A stretch of 14,507 bases of DNA from an uncultured Novosphingobium sp. (lineage in GTDB: Bacteria; Pseudomonadota; Alphaproteobacteria; Sphingomonadales; Sphingomonadaceae), in NCBI GenBank assembly GCA_937897535.1, contig CALCQB010000300.1:1-14507 (forward strand). Reading direction: 5' to 3'. Shown here piece by piece: positions 1 to 7,067 of this stretch. Numbering within the stretch: the stretch's first letter is position 1; each line of letters starts with the position of its first letter. Both the position numbers and the translations under genes were made by a program. Below the pieces are notes generated by a model, which saw nothing but the letters and a program-made list of their open reading frames with translations, had not been told where the DNA came from and did not search any database.

Positions 1-1
1 G

Positions 2-313
2 GGGATCGACATGGGCCTGGCCAATTCGCTGCTGGTCAAGGTCAACCAGATCGGCACGCTCACCGAGACGCTCGACGCGGTCAGCATTGCCAACCGCCAT
101 GGCTACACCGCCGTGATGTCGCACCGCTCGGGCGAGACCGAGGACGCAACCATCGCCGATCTGGCAGTCGCCACCAACTGCGGCCAGATCAAGACCGGCA
201 GCCTCGCGCGCTCCGACCGGCTCGCCAAGTACAACCAGCTGATCCGGATCGAGGAAGAACTGGGCGACGCCGCGCACTATGCCGGGGTCGGGGCGTTCGG
301 CCGACTAGGCTGA
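2..313 (+). CDS. eno: enolase (phosphopyruvate hydratase), C-terminal part
   Basis: Glycolytic enzyme converting 2-phosphoglycerate to phosphoenolpyruvate in the cytoplasm. Only the last 103 codons are present; the reading frame is already open at the left edge, so the ATG at position 11 is internal and not the start. The fragment carries the hallmark C-terminal block of the family: NSLLVKVNQIGTLTE, then VMSHRSGETEDATIADLAV and GQIKTGSLARSDRLAKYNQL. These include the Lys of LLVKVNQ (catalytic base in characterised enolases), the SHRSGE substrate-loop motif and the second active-site Lys in GQIKTG. The ending GAFGRLG is not unusual. It is a housekeeping gene with no functional link to the genes downstream; 71 bases separate its TGA from the transporter. 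Recognition is near certain. Confidence 0.97.
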   Translation, partial: GIDMGLANSLLVKVNQIGTLTETLDAVSIANRHGYTAVMSHRSGETEDATIADLAVATNCGQIKTGSLARSDRLAKYNQLIRIEEELGDAAHYAGVGAFGRLG

Positions 314-351
314 GCCCAAGCGAATTGGATTGCATGGCGCTGTAATTCGGT

Positions 352-387
352 CATAGTTCCCCTCGGTCGCGATCAGGGGGAACTATG
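352..387 (+). promoter_or_regulatory. perfect inverted repeat enclosing the ribosome binding site and ATG of the transporter gene
   Basis: Left arm CATAGTTCCCC at 352-362 and right arm GGGGAACTATG at 377-387 are perfect 11-bp reverse complements around a 14-base spacer. The right arm contains the G-rich Shine-Dalgarno and ends exactly on the ATG (385-387). If transcription starts upstream of 352, the mRNA could fold with both signals in the stem, which would repress translation until it is opened. Alternatively it is a DNA operator; a weak promoter-like pair (TTGCAT at 330-335, CATAGT at 352-357) would put the left arm on the -10 box. No T-run follows, so it is not a typical terminator of eno. 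The repeat is seen directly; the function is inferred. Confidence 0.6.
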
Positions 388-1965
388 GCGACCATTCCTG
401 CAGACAACGCGCGCAGTACCTGGCGGGACCGGTTCCTCAACCGGGTAGAGCGGCTCGGCAATGCCTTGCCCGATCCGGTAGCAATCTTCGTCGTGATAAT
501 CCTGACGCTGATGCTGGTCTCGGCCCTCGGCGCGGCACAGGGCTGGAGCGTGACCAACCCGGTCACCGGCGAAGTGCTGCAGGCCAAGAGCCTGTTTTCC
601 GAAGCGCTGATGCGGCAGTTGCTGACCGAAGTGCCCAAGACCTTCACCGGTTTCACCCCGCTGGGCTTCGCGCTGACGATCATGCTGGGCGCTGGCGTGG
701 CCGAGCATTCGGGCCTGCTTCCCGCGCTGTTGCGGCGCTTGATGCAGGGCGTTCCCAAGATGTTGCTGGTGCCGGCGACGATCCTGCTCGGCATGCTGAC
801 CATCCACGCCTTCGACTTCGGGTTCCTGGTCTATGTCCCGCTGGCCGGGATGATGTTCGCGGCGGCCGGGCGCAATCCGATCCTGGGTTGTATCCTCGGG
901 TTTACCGGCTGCTGCACCGGGCTCGCCGGCAACCTGCTGCCCGGGCAGTACGACGTGCTGATCTTCGGCATTACCCAGACCGGGGCGCGGCTGCTCGCCC
1001 CGCAGTGGGAGATGAACCCGTTCGGCAACTGGTGGTACATGATCGCAATCGCGATCAGCTACGTCGGGATCGGCTGGTTTCTGGCCGAGAAAGTGCTTGA
1101 GCCGCGGCTGGGGCAGTGGGACGGTCACAGCGATGGCAGCTATCAGGCGCCCGAACCGCTGAGCGATGTTCAGCGCCGCGGGCTGCGGCGGGCCGGTCTG
1201 GTCACGCTGGGCTTTGTCGCGGTGGTGCTCGCGCTGATCTACACCCCCGGCTACGCCCCGCTGTACGATAGCGCGGCTGAACCGGCGCAGCGGATACTGC
1301 CGTTCTATCGCGCGACCGTGCCGCTGCTGACCGGGCTGATGCTGGGCGCGGGCTGGGTCTATGGCCGCACCACCGGCACGATCACCTCGCACCGCGACGT
1401 CGTGACGATGATGGGCCGGGGCTTGGAAGGGATGCTGCCCTATCTCGTTCTGGCCTTTTTCGCCGCGCATTTCGTCGCGATGTTCGGCTGGTCGAACCTC
1501 GCCCCGATCGTCGCGATCGAGGGAGCCGATGCCCTGCGCCAGCTTCACGCCCCACCCGCGCTGCTACTCCCGCTGCTGGCGACGGCCTCGGCCTGGCTCG
1601 ATTTCCTGATCGCCTCGGGCTCGGCCAAATGGACCGCGATGGCGCCGGTGGCGGTGCCGATGCTAATGCTGCTGGGGGTTTCGCCCGAAATGACCACGGC
1701 GGCTTACCGGGTCGGCGATGTGGTGACCAACCTGATCTCGCCGCTCAACGCCTATTTCATCCTCGCGCTGATCTATTGCCAGCGCTGGAATCCGGCCTTC
1801 CGGCTTGGTTCGCTGCTGTCGGCGACCCTGCCGATTGCTGCGGCCTATTACCTCGCCGGGGTAGCGATCACCGCCGGTTGGGTGGCGTTCGACCTGCCGG
1901 TCGGACCGGGCGCAGTGGTTGAATACCATGTGCCGGCCGGGGTAACTGCGGGTGTGTCGCGCTAA
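385..1965 (+). CDS. AbgT-family transporter (p-aminobenzoyl-glutamate / sulfonamide exporter family)
   Basis: A 526-residue integral membrane protein, about the normal length for the AbgT family (E. coli AbgT, Neisseria MtrF, Alcanivorax YdaH). These carry p-aminobenzoyl-glutamate or export antifolate sulfonamides. The N-terminus has the family pattern RVERLGNALPDPVAIFVV (about 19-36), followed by GAGVAEHSGLLPALL (103-117) and many hydrophobic helices. The C-terminal half has SGSAKW (411-416) and a conserved block around 430-457. W416, P434, R442, D445 and P453 keep the spacing I recall for the functional residues W420, P438, R446, D449 and P457 of MtrF, and D190 probably matches its D193. 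The start at 385 has a GGGGGA Shine-Dalgarno close upstream and is in the usual N-terminal context. Substrate and direction of transport cannot be told from sequence; no folate gene is adjacent. It is probably a single-gene unit or weakly coupled to eno. Confidence 0.93.
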   Translation: MATIPADNARSTWRDRFLNRVERLGNALPDPVAIFVVIILTLMLVSALGAAQGWSVTNPVTGEVLQAKSLFSEALMRQLLTEVPKTFTGFTPLGFALTIMLGAGVAEHSGLLPALLRRLMQGVPKMLLVPATILLGMLTIHAFDFGFLVYVPLAGMMFAAAGRNPILGCILGFTGCCTGLAGNLLPGQYDVLIFGITQTGARLLAPQWEMNPFGNWWYMIAIAISYVGIGWFLAEKVLEPRLGQWDGHSDGSYQAPEPLSDVQRRGLRRAGLVTLGFVAVVLALIYTPGYAPLYDSAAEPAQRILPFYRATVPLLTGLMLGAGWVYGRTTGTITSHRDVVTMMGRGLEGMLPYLVLAFFAAHFVAMFGWSNLAPIVAIEGADALRQLHAPPALLLPLLATASAWLDFLIASGSAKWTAMAPVAVPMLMLLGVSPEMTTAAYRVGDVVTNLISPLNAYFILALIYCQRWNPAFRLGSLLSATLPIAAAYYLAGVAITAGWVAFDLPVGPGAVVEYHVPAGVTAGVSR

Positions 1966-1983
1966 GGCATTGCCAGCACCCGG

Positions 1984-2015
1984 CTTGTTGTTTAACCGTT
2001 CGCTTAAACAACAAG
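1984..2015. promoter_or_regulatory. long palindrome with operator core, site 1
   Basis: CTTGTTGTTTAA (1984-1995) and TTAAACAACAAG (2004-2015) are perfect 12-bp inverted repeats around eight bases. Its centre, TTAACCGTTCGCTTAA (1992-2007), matches 14 of 16 positions of the palindrome at 11817-11832. It lies 13 bases before the phosphotransferase ATG and just upstream of the AGAGGAG ribosome binding site (about 2017-2023). TTAA is very rare in this GC-rich window, so two such sites at two gene starts are unlikely to be chance. Palindromes of this size and position are typical of TetR-type repressor operators; the regulator is not in the window. As there is no T-run after the stem, I do not read it as a terminator of the transporter gene. 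Confidence 0.7.
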
Positions 2016-2028
2016 AGAGAGGAGCCGG

Positions 2029-3102
2029 ATGGCTGACATTCCGTCACATCCCGATGCGATTCAGCCCGACTGGCTGACCGAGCGGTTGCGCACCGCCGGG
2101 CTGCTTGCGGACGGCAGGGTAACCGCGATCCGCTGGGAGGCGATTGGCACGGGCCAGGTCGGCGATTCGGCGCGCTTTCATCTCAGCTATGACCGCGAAG
2201 GGGCCGGGCCGGCCACCGTGGCCGGCAAGTTCCCGGCCGAAGACCAGATGAGCCGCGGCACGGCGGCGGCCTTTGGGCTCTATGCCAAGGAAGTCGGCTT
2301 CTACCGCGAAATCGCACCCCAGCTCGATGTGCGGGTTCCTGGAGTTCTGGCGGCCGAGATCGCCGACGATGCGGTCGATTTCGTGCTGATCTTCGAAGAC
2401 CTGGGTCCGGCGCGCGGCGGCAACCAGCTTGTTTCATGTTCGGCCGCCGATGCCCGCGCCGGAATCCGGCAGGCCGCCGCGATTCACGGGCCGAGCTGGA
2501 ACAACGCCGCGCTGACCGAAACCGACTGGCTTCAGCCCAAGCCCGGCCAGGCCGATCAGATCAAGGCGCTCTACGGCAATGCCCAGGCGATCTGGCGCGA
2601 ACGTTACGCCGATACCCTCGAGCCGGAGTTCATGGCGATCTGCGAGGAACTGAACGAGGCCAAGGACCAATGGTTCGGCCGCGATGGCGGCCCCAAGGCA
2701 ATCGTGCACGGTGACTTCCGGCTCGACAACATGCTGTTCGACATCAAGGGCGGGACCGAGGAAATCGCCGTGCTTGATTGGCAGACCGTCGCCGCCGGCA
2801 ATCCGCTGCTCGACATCGGTTATTTCATGGGCACCGGGATCGGCGATCACCTGCGCCGGGCGCACGAGGGCGAGCTGCTCGATCTCTACTGCGCCGAAAT
2901 GACCGCGCGCGGGGTGCCGCTGAGCCGCGAGGCGATCTGGGACGACTACGTGCTGGGCGCGCTCCACGGTATTTCGACTGCGGTGTTCAGCGCCGCCTAT
3001 GTCGAGCGAACCGAGCGTGGCGACGCCAATTTCCTCTCCATGGCCCGCGGTGGCTGCGCACTCGCGCTGCAGCACGGCAGCATGGCCAAACTGAAAGGTT
3101 GA
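2029..3102 (+). CDS. APH/EcKL-like phosphotransferase (small-molecule kinase)
   Basis: A 357-residue soluble protein with the protein-kinase-like fold of aminoglycoside phosphotransferases and ecdysteroid-kinase-like proteins. Visible motifs are the probable ATP-binding Lys in VAGKFPA (K67), E88 in the following helix (YAKEVGFYREI), the hinge-like segment IFEDLGPARGG (121-131), the catalytic HGDFRLDN (227-234) and the metal-binding VLDWQ (D250), followed by LLDIGYF. The start has a strong AGAGGAG site and follows the operator-like palindrome. It is the first gene of a four-gene operon; the next gene begins 4 bases after its TGA. In several bacteria and in ACAD10/ACAD11, kinases of this superfamily phosphorylate hydroxyacyl-CoA compounds so that a dehydrogenase-fold partner can eliminate phosphate. 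Sharing an operator with an acyl-CoA dehydrogenase makes a similar role conceivable but unproven. Antibiotic resistance is unlikely from this context. Confidence 0.88.
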   Translation: MADIPSHPDAIQPDWLTERLRTAGLLADGRVTAIRWEAIGTGQVGDSARFHLSYDREGAGPATVAGKFPAEDQMSRGTAAAFGLYAKEVGFYREIAPQLDVRVPGVLAAEIADDAVDFVLIFEDLGPARGGNQLVSCSAADARAGIRQAAAIHGPSWNNAALTETDWLQPKPGQADQIKALYGNAQAIWRERYADTLEPEFMAICEELNEAKDQWFGRDGGPKAIVHGDFRLDNMLFDIKGGTEEIAVLDWQTVAAGNPLLDIGYFMGTGIGDHLRRAHEGELLDLYCAEMTARGVPLSREAIWDDYVLGALHGISTAVFSAAYVERTERGDANFLSMARGGCALALQHGSMAKLKG

Positions 3103-3106
3103 TCCG

Positions 3107-4192
3107 ATGGTACTTACCCGTGGCGACGACTATCCGCTGCACCAGACCCCGGAGCCGGTCGCCTATGCCGGAACCGACCGCAATTTCTATGACCGCTATT
3201 TCTTCAACGGCTATGCCCCCGATGGCTCGGGGTTCTTTGCGGTGGCGTTCGGGATCTACCCGCACCTCAACGTCGCCGACGCGCACTTCTCGGCGATCCG
3301 CGACGGGGTGCAATACAATCTCCACGCCAGCCGCGAACTCGGGATGGAACGGATGGACCTGCGGGTCGGGCCGATCCGGATCGAGATCCTCGAGCCGCTG
3401 CAAAAGCTGCGGGTGACGGTCGATGGCGAAGGGCTCAAGGCCGAGCTGACCTTCACCGGCCGCGCCTTTCCGATCGAGGAACCGCGCTTCATCCACCGGA
3501 TCGGTCCGCGCACCTTCATGGACTATACCCGGCTGACCCAGAACGGCCATTACACCGGCTGGATCGAAATCGACGGTGTGCGGCAGGATTGCGCCCCCGG
3601 CACCGCCGGTACCCGCGACCGGTCATGGGGTGTCCGCCCGGTCGGCAGCCGTGATGAACAGCCGCACGGCACCGGCGTGGTTCCTGGGTTCTTCTGGCAA
3701 TGGACCCCGCTCAACTTCGCCGACCGTTCGGTGTTCTTCCACGTCAACGCCGATGCCAAGGGCAACAAGTGGAACACCCGCGCGGTGATCGCGCCGGACG
3801 GGGCCGATGCTGCGGCGCTGATCGATACCGACGGCGAAATGGCTTCGCCGCTCACGGCGGGGACCCGCTGGCCGGCCAAGGGCAGCCTGATCATCGACGG
3901 ACCCGACGGCCCCGAAACGCTGACTTTCGAACCGGTCGGGCGGTTCCAAATGCGCGGGCTGGGCTACACCTCGCCCAAGTGGAACCACGGGCTGTGGCAT
4001 GGCGTGCTGGAGGTGGAGCGCGAAGACTTCGGCCTGCTCCAATGCGATCCGGGCACCATGGACAATTACCACGTCCAGCTGCCCTGCAAGGTGGTCAGCG
4101 ACAAGCACGGCGAAGGGTTCGGTGTGTTCGAGCAGCTGATCATCGGACCGTATCAGCCCTATGGCCTCAAGGAGTTCATGGATCTTGGCTGA
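3107..4192 (+). CDS. CrtC/AttH-like (DUF7064/7065-type) protein of unknown function
   Basis: A 361-residue protein without signal peptide or membrane helix, rich in alternating beta-strand patterns. The central segment GTAGTRDRSWGVRP (about 165-178) resembles the G-x-G-x-RD-x-SWG-x-R signature that I associate with the lipocalin-like AttH/CrtC superfamily. That superfamily includes hydroxyneurosporene synthase, which hydrates an isoprenoid double bond. A second conserved-looking patch, with aromatic residues, runs from GLGYTSPKWNHGLWHG to DFGLLQCD (284-314). The ATG lies 4 bases after the phosphotransferase stop, with AAAGG about 8 bases upstream, so the two are translationally linked. Genes of this type are, to my recollection, often next to such phosphotransferases in sphingomonads and actinobacteria. 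The exact reaction is unknown: a hydratase or a lipid/isoprenoid-binding role are both possible. Confidence 0.65.
   Translation: MVLTRGDDYPLHQTPEPVAYAGTDRNFYDRYFFNGYAPDGSGFFAVAFGIYPHLNVADAHFSAIRDGVQYNLHASRELGMERMDLRVGPIRIEILEPLQKLRVTVDGEGLKAELTFTGRAFPIEEPRFIHRIGPRTFMDYTRLTQNGHYTGWIEIDGVRQDCAPGTAGTRDRSWGVRPVGSRDEQPHGTGVVPGFFWQWTPLNFADRSVFFHVNADAKGNKWNTRAVIAPDGADAAALIDTDGEMASPLTAGTRWPAKGSLIIDGPDGPETLTFEPVGRFQMRGLGYTSPKWNHGLWHGVLEVEREDFGLLQCDPGTMDNYHVQLPCKVVSDKHGEGFGVFEQLIIGPYQPYGLKEFMDLG
4169..4174 (+). promoter_or_regulatory. ribosome binding site favouring a TTG start for the DUF1214 gene
   Basis: AAGGAG sits 10 bases before a TTG codon at 4185-4187 that is in frame with the DUF1214 protein. 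The only ATG in that frame (4161-4163) lies before this site and has no comparable signal, and would add eight untypical residues (ASRSSWI and the start). Confidence 0.5.
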
Positions 4193-4781
4193 CCCGAACA
4201 AGACCTCGCTGTGGGCCAAGGCCGCGACGATTTCGGTCGGACTGATCGTCGGCCTGCTCAGCGGCTGGTGGGCGATCACCGGCGGGATGGGCGGGCAGAA
4301 CTATTCCGGCTGGTACGGCAGCGCGGTGACCGGCTCGGCTGACGCCGGACCTTGGCTGCGGGCCCGCGTGGCGATCAGCGGGCTGTTGGCGCTCAACAAG
4401 AGCCAGGCGATCTACCTCACCCGCAAGACCGACGATGACGGCGCGCCGCTGCGCGAGGAATGCCGCTACCGCGTGACCGGCGGACCGATCCCCGGACAGT
4501 GGTGGTCGGTGACGGTCTATGCCGCCGACAACTTTCTGCCGCTCAATGACGATGACGCGCTGTCGTTCGACGCGACCGAGGTGGCCCGCGACGAAGCCGG
4601 CCGGTGGAGCGCCACGCTGGCACCGACCAGGCCCGAGGGCCAGGCTTGGGCTTCGACCCGCAAGGCCGGGAACTTCGACATCACCTTGCGGATCTATCAG
4701 CCGAGCGCCGCCGCACAGGCCGATTTCGGGTCGATCCCGCTGCCCAAGGTTACCCGGCTCAGCTGCGGAGAAAAGGCATGA
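4185..4781 (+). CDS. DUF1214 domain-containing membrane-anchored protein
   Basis: About 198 residues from a TTG start (an ATG at 4161 would give 206). The beginning ADPNKTSLWAK is followed by one hydrophobic segment (ISVGLIVGLLSGWWAI), suggesting an inner-membrane anchor with the rest in the periplasm. The DUF1214 signature is seen in ECRYRVTGGPIPGQWWSVTVY and AADNFLPLND, then GNFDITLRIYQP and a closing LPKVTRLSCGEKA. In many bacteria this domain is the C-terminal half of a larger DUF1254-DUF1214 protein; here it is a stand-alone gene placed before the DUF1254 gene. It overlaps the preceding gene by 8 bases (if TTG) and the next gene by 4 (ATGA), so the three are tightly coupled. No enzymatic activity is established that I know of. 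Confidence 0.88.
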   Translation: MADPNKTSLWAKAATISVGLIVGLLSGWWAITGGMGGQNYSGWYGSAVTGSADAGPWLRARVAISGLLALNKSQAIYLTRKTDDDGAPLREECRYRVTGGPIPGQWWSVTVYAADNFLPLNDDDALSFDATEVARDEAGRWSATLAPTRPEGQAWASTRKAGNFDITLRIYQPSAAAQADFGSIPLPKVTRLSCGEKA

Positions 4782-5299
4782 AGCGTTCGGTCCAACTCGG
4801 GCTGCTGTTTGCCGCAGCCGTGGCGGCCGGCCATGTCGGGCTGGTCCTGTTCGTTCCGCATTTTCTGATGAGCGTGGCCGCCGGCCGGGTTTCGCAGGAT
4901 GGGGCAGCGATCAACCGCTTCGTGTTCGGCCCGCGTACCACCCAGAATTCGCGCGGAGTGGTGCGCCCGTCGCCCGATCTGGCCTATTCGACCTGTGCGT
5001 TCGATCTGTCGGGAGGCCCCCTGCTGATCGAAGCGGCGCCAAGCCCGAACGCGGGCTACGTTTCGATCTCGGTCTTCGCCGCCAACACCGACAACATCGC
5101 GGTGTTCGATACGGCGCAGTTCCCGCAAGGCATCCGGTTTGTTCTCGCCCGCAAGGGCCAGGCTACCCCGGCGGGTGAGCGGGTGGTCATTTCCCCTTCG
5201 GACAAGGGGATCGTACTCGATCGCCGGCTGGCCCCCAATGCCGCGCTGTTCGCGGCCGCCGATCAGGCCCGCCGCGCCGACAAGTGCGGGCCGATCTAA
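4778..5299 (+). CDS. DUF1254 domain-containing membrane-anchored protein
   Basis: A 173-residue protein. The ATG overlaps the previous stop as ATGA, with GGAG 7 bases upstream; longer in-frame starts inside the previous gene were rejected. An N-terminal hydrophobic segment (LGLLFAAAVAAGHVGLVLFV) indicates a membrane anchor or uncleaved signal. The domain core is RPSPDLAYSTCAFDLSGGP followed by SISVFAANTDNIAVFD, matching the usual DUF1254 pattern of a TPN-D-LYS-like stretch, a DLS-GP motif and a strand ending in N-T. It is the last gene of the rightward operon and probably works with the DUF1214 partner as two halves of what is often one protein. Its TAA (5297-5299) interlocks with the TAG of the opposite-strand aldo/keto reductase. 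Function unknown. Confidence 0.87.
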   Translation: MKRSVQLGLLFAAAVAAGHVGLVLFVPHFLMSVAAGRVSQDGAAINRFVFGPRTTQNSRGVVRPSPDLAYSTCAFDLSGGPLLIEAAPSPNAGYVSISVFAANTDNIAVFDTAQFPQGIRFVLARKGQATPAGERVVISPSDKGIVLDRRLAPNAALFAAADQARRADKCGPI

Positions 5300-6219
5300 A
5301 CTGCCGAACCGAGCCGGGCGAGTTGATCGGCGCTCAGCACCAGGCTGGCCGCGCCGCACAATTCCTTGACCTGTGCAACCGAGGTCGCGCTGGCAATCGG
5401 CGCGCCGATCCCGGGCTGGACCCGCAGCCAGGCCAACGCGACCTGGGCGTGGGTTGCGCCGGTTTCGCGGACCACATCGTCCATCGCGGCCAGCATCGGC
5501 TTGCCGCTCTCGATCAGCGTGGTCATCCGGGCACCGCGCACCGATTTGCCAAGATCGGCTTCGGTCCGGTACTTGCCAGTGAGAAAGCCCGAAGCGAGGC
5601 CGAAGAACGGCAGCATCGGAATGCCGCGTGTGGTGCAGAGCTGCTGCAGATCGCTGCCATAGGCATTGCGCGCAACCAGGTTGTATTCGTTCTGCAGCAC
5701 GCTGAACGGCATCGCGTCCTGCTGCTCGGCGGCGTCGAGCGCTGCGGTCAGCCGCGCGACGGTGAAGTTCGACGCACCCAGGCTCCGCACCTTCCCTGTC
5801 CTTGCCGCCCCATCGAACGCGGCGACGACATCGGCCATCGCCAGCTCTTCGTAATCGCGGTGGGCATAATAGAGATCGACATAGTCGGTCTGAAGCCGCT
5901 CCAGCGACGCCTCGAGCGAGGCCAGCACCCGCTCAGGCTGGTAAAGCTCGCTCCCGCCCAGCATCCCGGTCTTGGTGTGCAGCTTCATCTCGGCGCGCTT
6001 GCCGCTGGCGGTAAACCACTTGCCCAGCACGGTTTCGCTCTCGCCGCCCTTGTGACCCGGAACCCAGGCCGAATAGACGTCGGCGGTGTCAATCATCCGG
6101 CCGCCGGCTTCATAGAAAGCGTCGAGCACCGCGAAGCTGGTCGCTTCGTCGGCGGTCATTCCGAAGACGTTGCCGCCCAGGACCAGTGGCAAGCCGGCAA
6201 TGGCAGGGTGATCAATCAT
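5296..6219 (-). CDS. aldo/keto reductase
   Basis: A 307-residue cytoplasmic NAD(P)H-dependent oxidoreductase of the AKR superfamily, of normal length. The catalytic tetrad is visible: D44 and Y49 in MIDTADVYS, K83 in LHTKTG and H120 in LYYAHRD. Cofactor-binding elements follow: LGASNF (147-152), LQNEYN and, near the end, PIASATSVAQVKEL. The sequence layout (GGESETVLGKWF, YVDLYYAHRDYE) resembles the YajO/Tas-like group rather than plant-type aldose reductases. The ATG is preceded by GGAGAA about 8 bases upstream and lies 23 bases after the crotonase stop. It is the final gene of the leftward six-gene operon, and its stop interlocks with that of the convergent DUF1254 gene. The substrate is unknown; context suggests a carbonyl intermediate of the same catabolic route. 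Confidence 0.94.
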   Translation of the reverse strand: MIDHPAIAGLPLVLGGNVFGMTADEATSFAVLDAFYEAGGRMIDTADVYSAWVPGHKGGESETVLGKWFTASGKRAEMKLHTKTGMLGGSELYQPERVLASLEASLERLQTDYVDLYYAHRDYEELAMADVVAAFDGAARTGKVRSLGASNFTVARLTAALDAAEQQDAMPFSVLQNEYNLVARNAYGSDLQQLCTTRGIPMLPFFGLASGFLTGKYRTEADLGKSVRGARMTTLIESGKPMLAAMDDVVRETGATHAQVALAWLRVQPGIGAPIASATSVAQVKELCGAASLVLSADQLARLGSAV

Positions 6220-6242
6220 CTTGGTTCTCCAGGAAGGTAGGT

Positions 6243-7049
6243 TCAGTCGCCCTTGAACACCGGTTTGCGCTTTTCGAGGAAAGCGTTGACCGCTTCGGCA
6301 TTATCCTTGGTGGCATGGGCGACCGCCTGCATCGCGGCGGACATTTCCAACACCTGGCCAATGCTCATCGACTGGGCATCCCAGATCAGCCGCTTGGCCA
6401 TCCGGACCGCGAAGGACGGGTTGCAGGCGATCCGGGTGGCGAACTTGCGGGCGGCGTCCATCAGTTCGGCATCGGGCACGACCTGGTTGATCAGGCCGAT
6501 CTTCAGCGCTTCGGCGGCGCCGATTGTCTCGCCGGTCAGGGTCAGTTCGGCCGCCTTGGAAAAGCCGACGATCCGCTGGATCAGCCAGGCCCCGCCGTCG
6601 CCGGGAATGATCCCCAGCTTGACGAAGCTTTCGGCAAACTTGGCGCTTTCGCCCGCGACCCGCAGGTCGCACATACAGGCAAGGTCAAGTCCGGCGCCGA
6701 TCGCCGGGCCATTGACCGCCGCGATAACCGGCACTTCGAGCGCGGCGAAGGCCAGTGGCAAGCGCTGGATCCCGCTCTTGTAATTGCGCCGGGTCCGGGC
6801 CGGGAGACTGGCGTTGAGCCCGCCCGAATCCGGCATCATCGCCTTGAGGTTGCCGCCCGCAGAAAAGGCCGAGCCCGCGCCGGTCAGGATCGCAACGCGA
6901 ACCTTGGGATCATCTTCCATCCGCGCCAGCGTATCGAGCAGCGCCTCGATCAGATCGAGATCCGAGATCGGGTTGCGCAGTTCGGGCCGGTTGAGGGTGA
7001 TCGTGGCGATGCCATCGGCGTCGAGTTCATAGAGGACCGGGCTGTCCAT
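6243..7049 (-). CDS. crotonase-family (enoyl-CoA hydratase/isomerase-like) protein
   Basis: A 268-residue protein of normal crotonase length. It has ITLNRPELRNPIS at the N-terminus, the oxyanion-hole segment AFSAGGNLKAM (61-71) and the second oxyanion-hole segment VNGPAIGAGLDLACMCDL (112-129). After these come KLGIIPGDGGAWLIQRIVG (144-162) and the C-terminal helix FLEKRKPVFKGD. At the two positions that hold the catalytic glutamates of rat enoyl-CoA hydratase (E144, E164), alignment by eye gives D122 and F142, so simple hydratase activity is doubtful. An aspartate, D151, sits in the neighbouring IPGDGG turn and may be the working acid/base, as in some isomerase or hydrolase members. GGAG lies upstream of the ATG. 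It lies 18 bases after the acyltransferase gene and 23 before the aldo/keto reductase. The fold assignment is secure and the reaction is not. Confidence 0.92.
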   Translation of the reverse strand: MDSPVLYELDADGIATITLNRPELRNPISDLDLIEALLDTLARMEDDPKVRVAILTGAGSAFSAGGNLKAMMPDSGGLNASLPARTRRNYKSGIQRLPLAFAALEVPVIAAVNGPAIGAGLDLACMCDLRVAGESAKFAESFVKLGIIPGDGGAWLIQRIVGFSKAAELTLTGETIGAAEALKIGLINQVVPDAELMDAARKFATRIACNPSFAVRMAKRLIWDAQSMSIGQVLEMSAAMQAVAHATKDNAEAVNAFLEKRKPVFKGD

Positions 7050-7067
7050 GGGCGTGTTCTCTCCAGT

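Noticed and set aside
352..387. The inverted repeat before the transporter as a Rho-independent terminator of eno.
   Set aside because: There is no T-run after the stem, and the second arm is the start site of the next gene.
373..1548. Open frame of about 390 codons opposite the AbgT transporter.
   Set aside because: A Gln/His/Arg-rich antisense shadow; the plus-strand gene has conserved family motifs and a ribosome binding site.
2029..3102. The phosphotransferase as an aminoglycoside-resistance gene.
   Set aside because: It has only the general kinase motifs, lies in a metabolic operon with no mobile element, and looks closer to EcKL-type kinases.
5192..5210. TCCCCTT / AAGGGGA inverted repeat with a 5-base loop.
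   Set aside because: It lies inside the DUF1254 coding sequence, is not followed by a T-run, and its codons fit the protein; probably chance.
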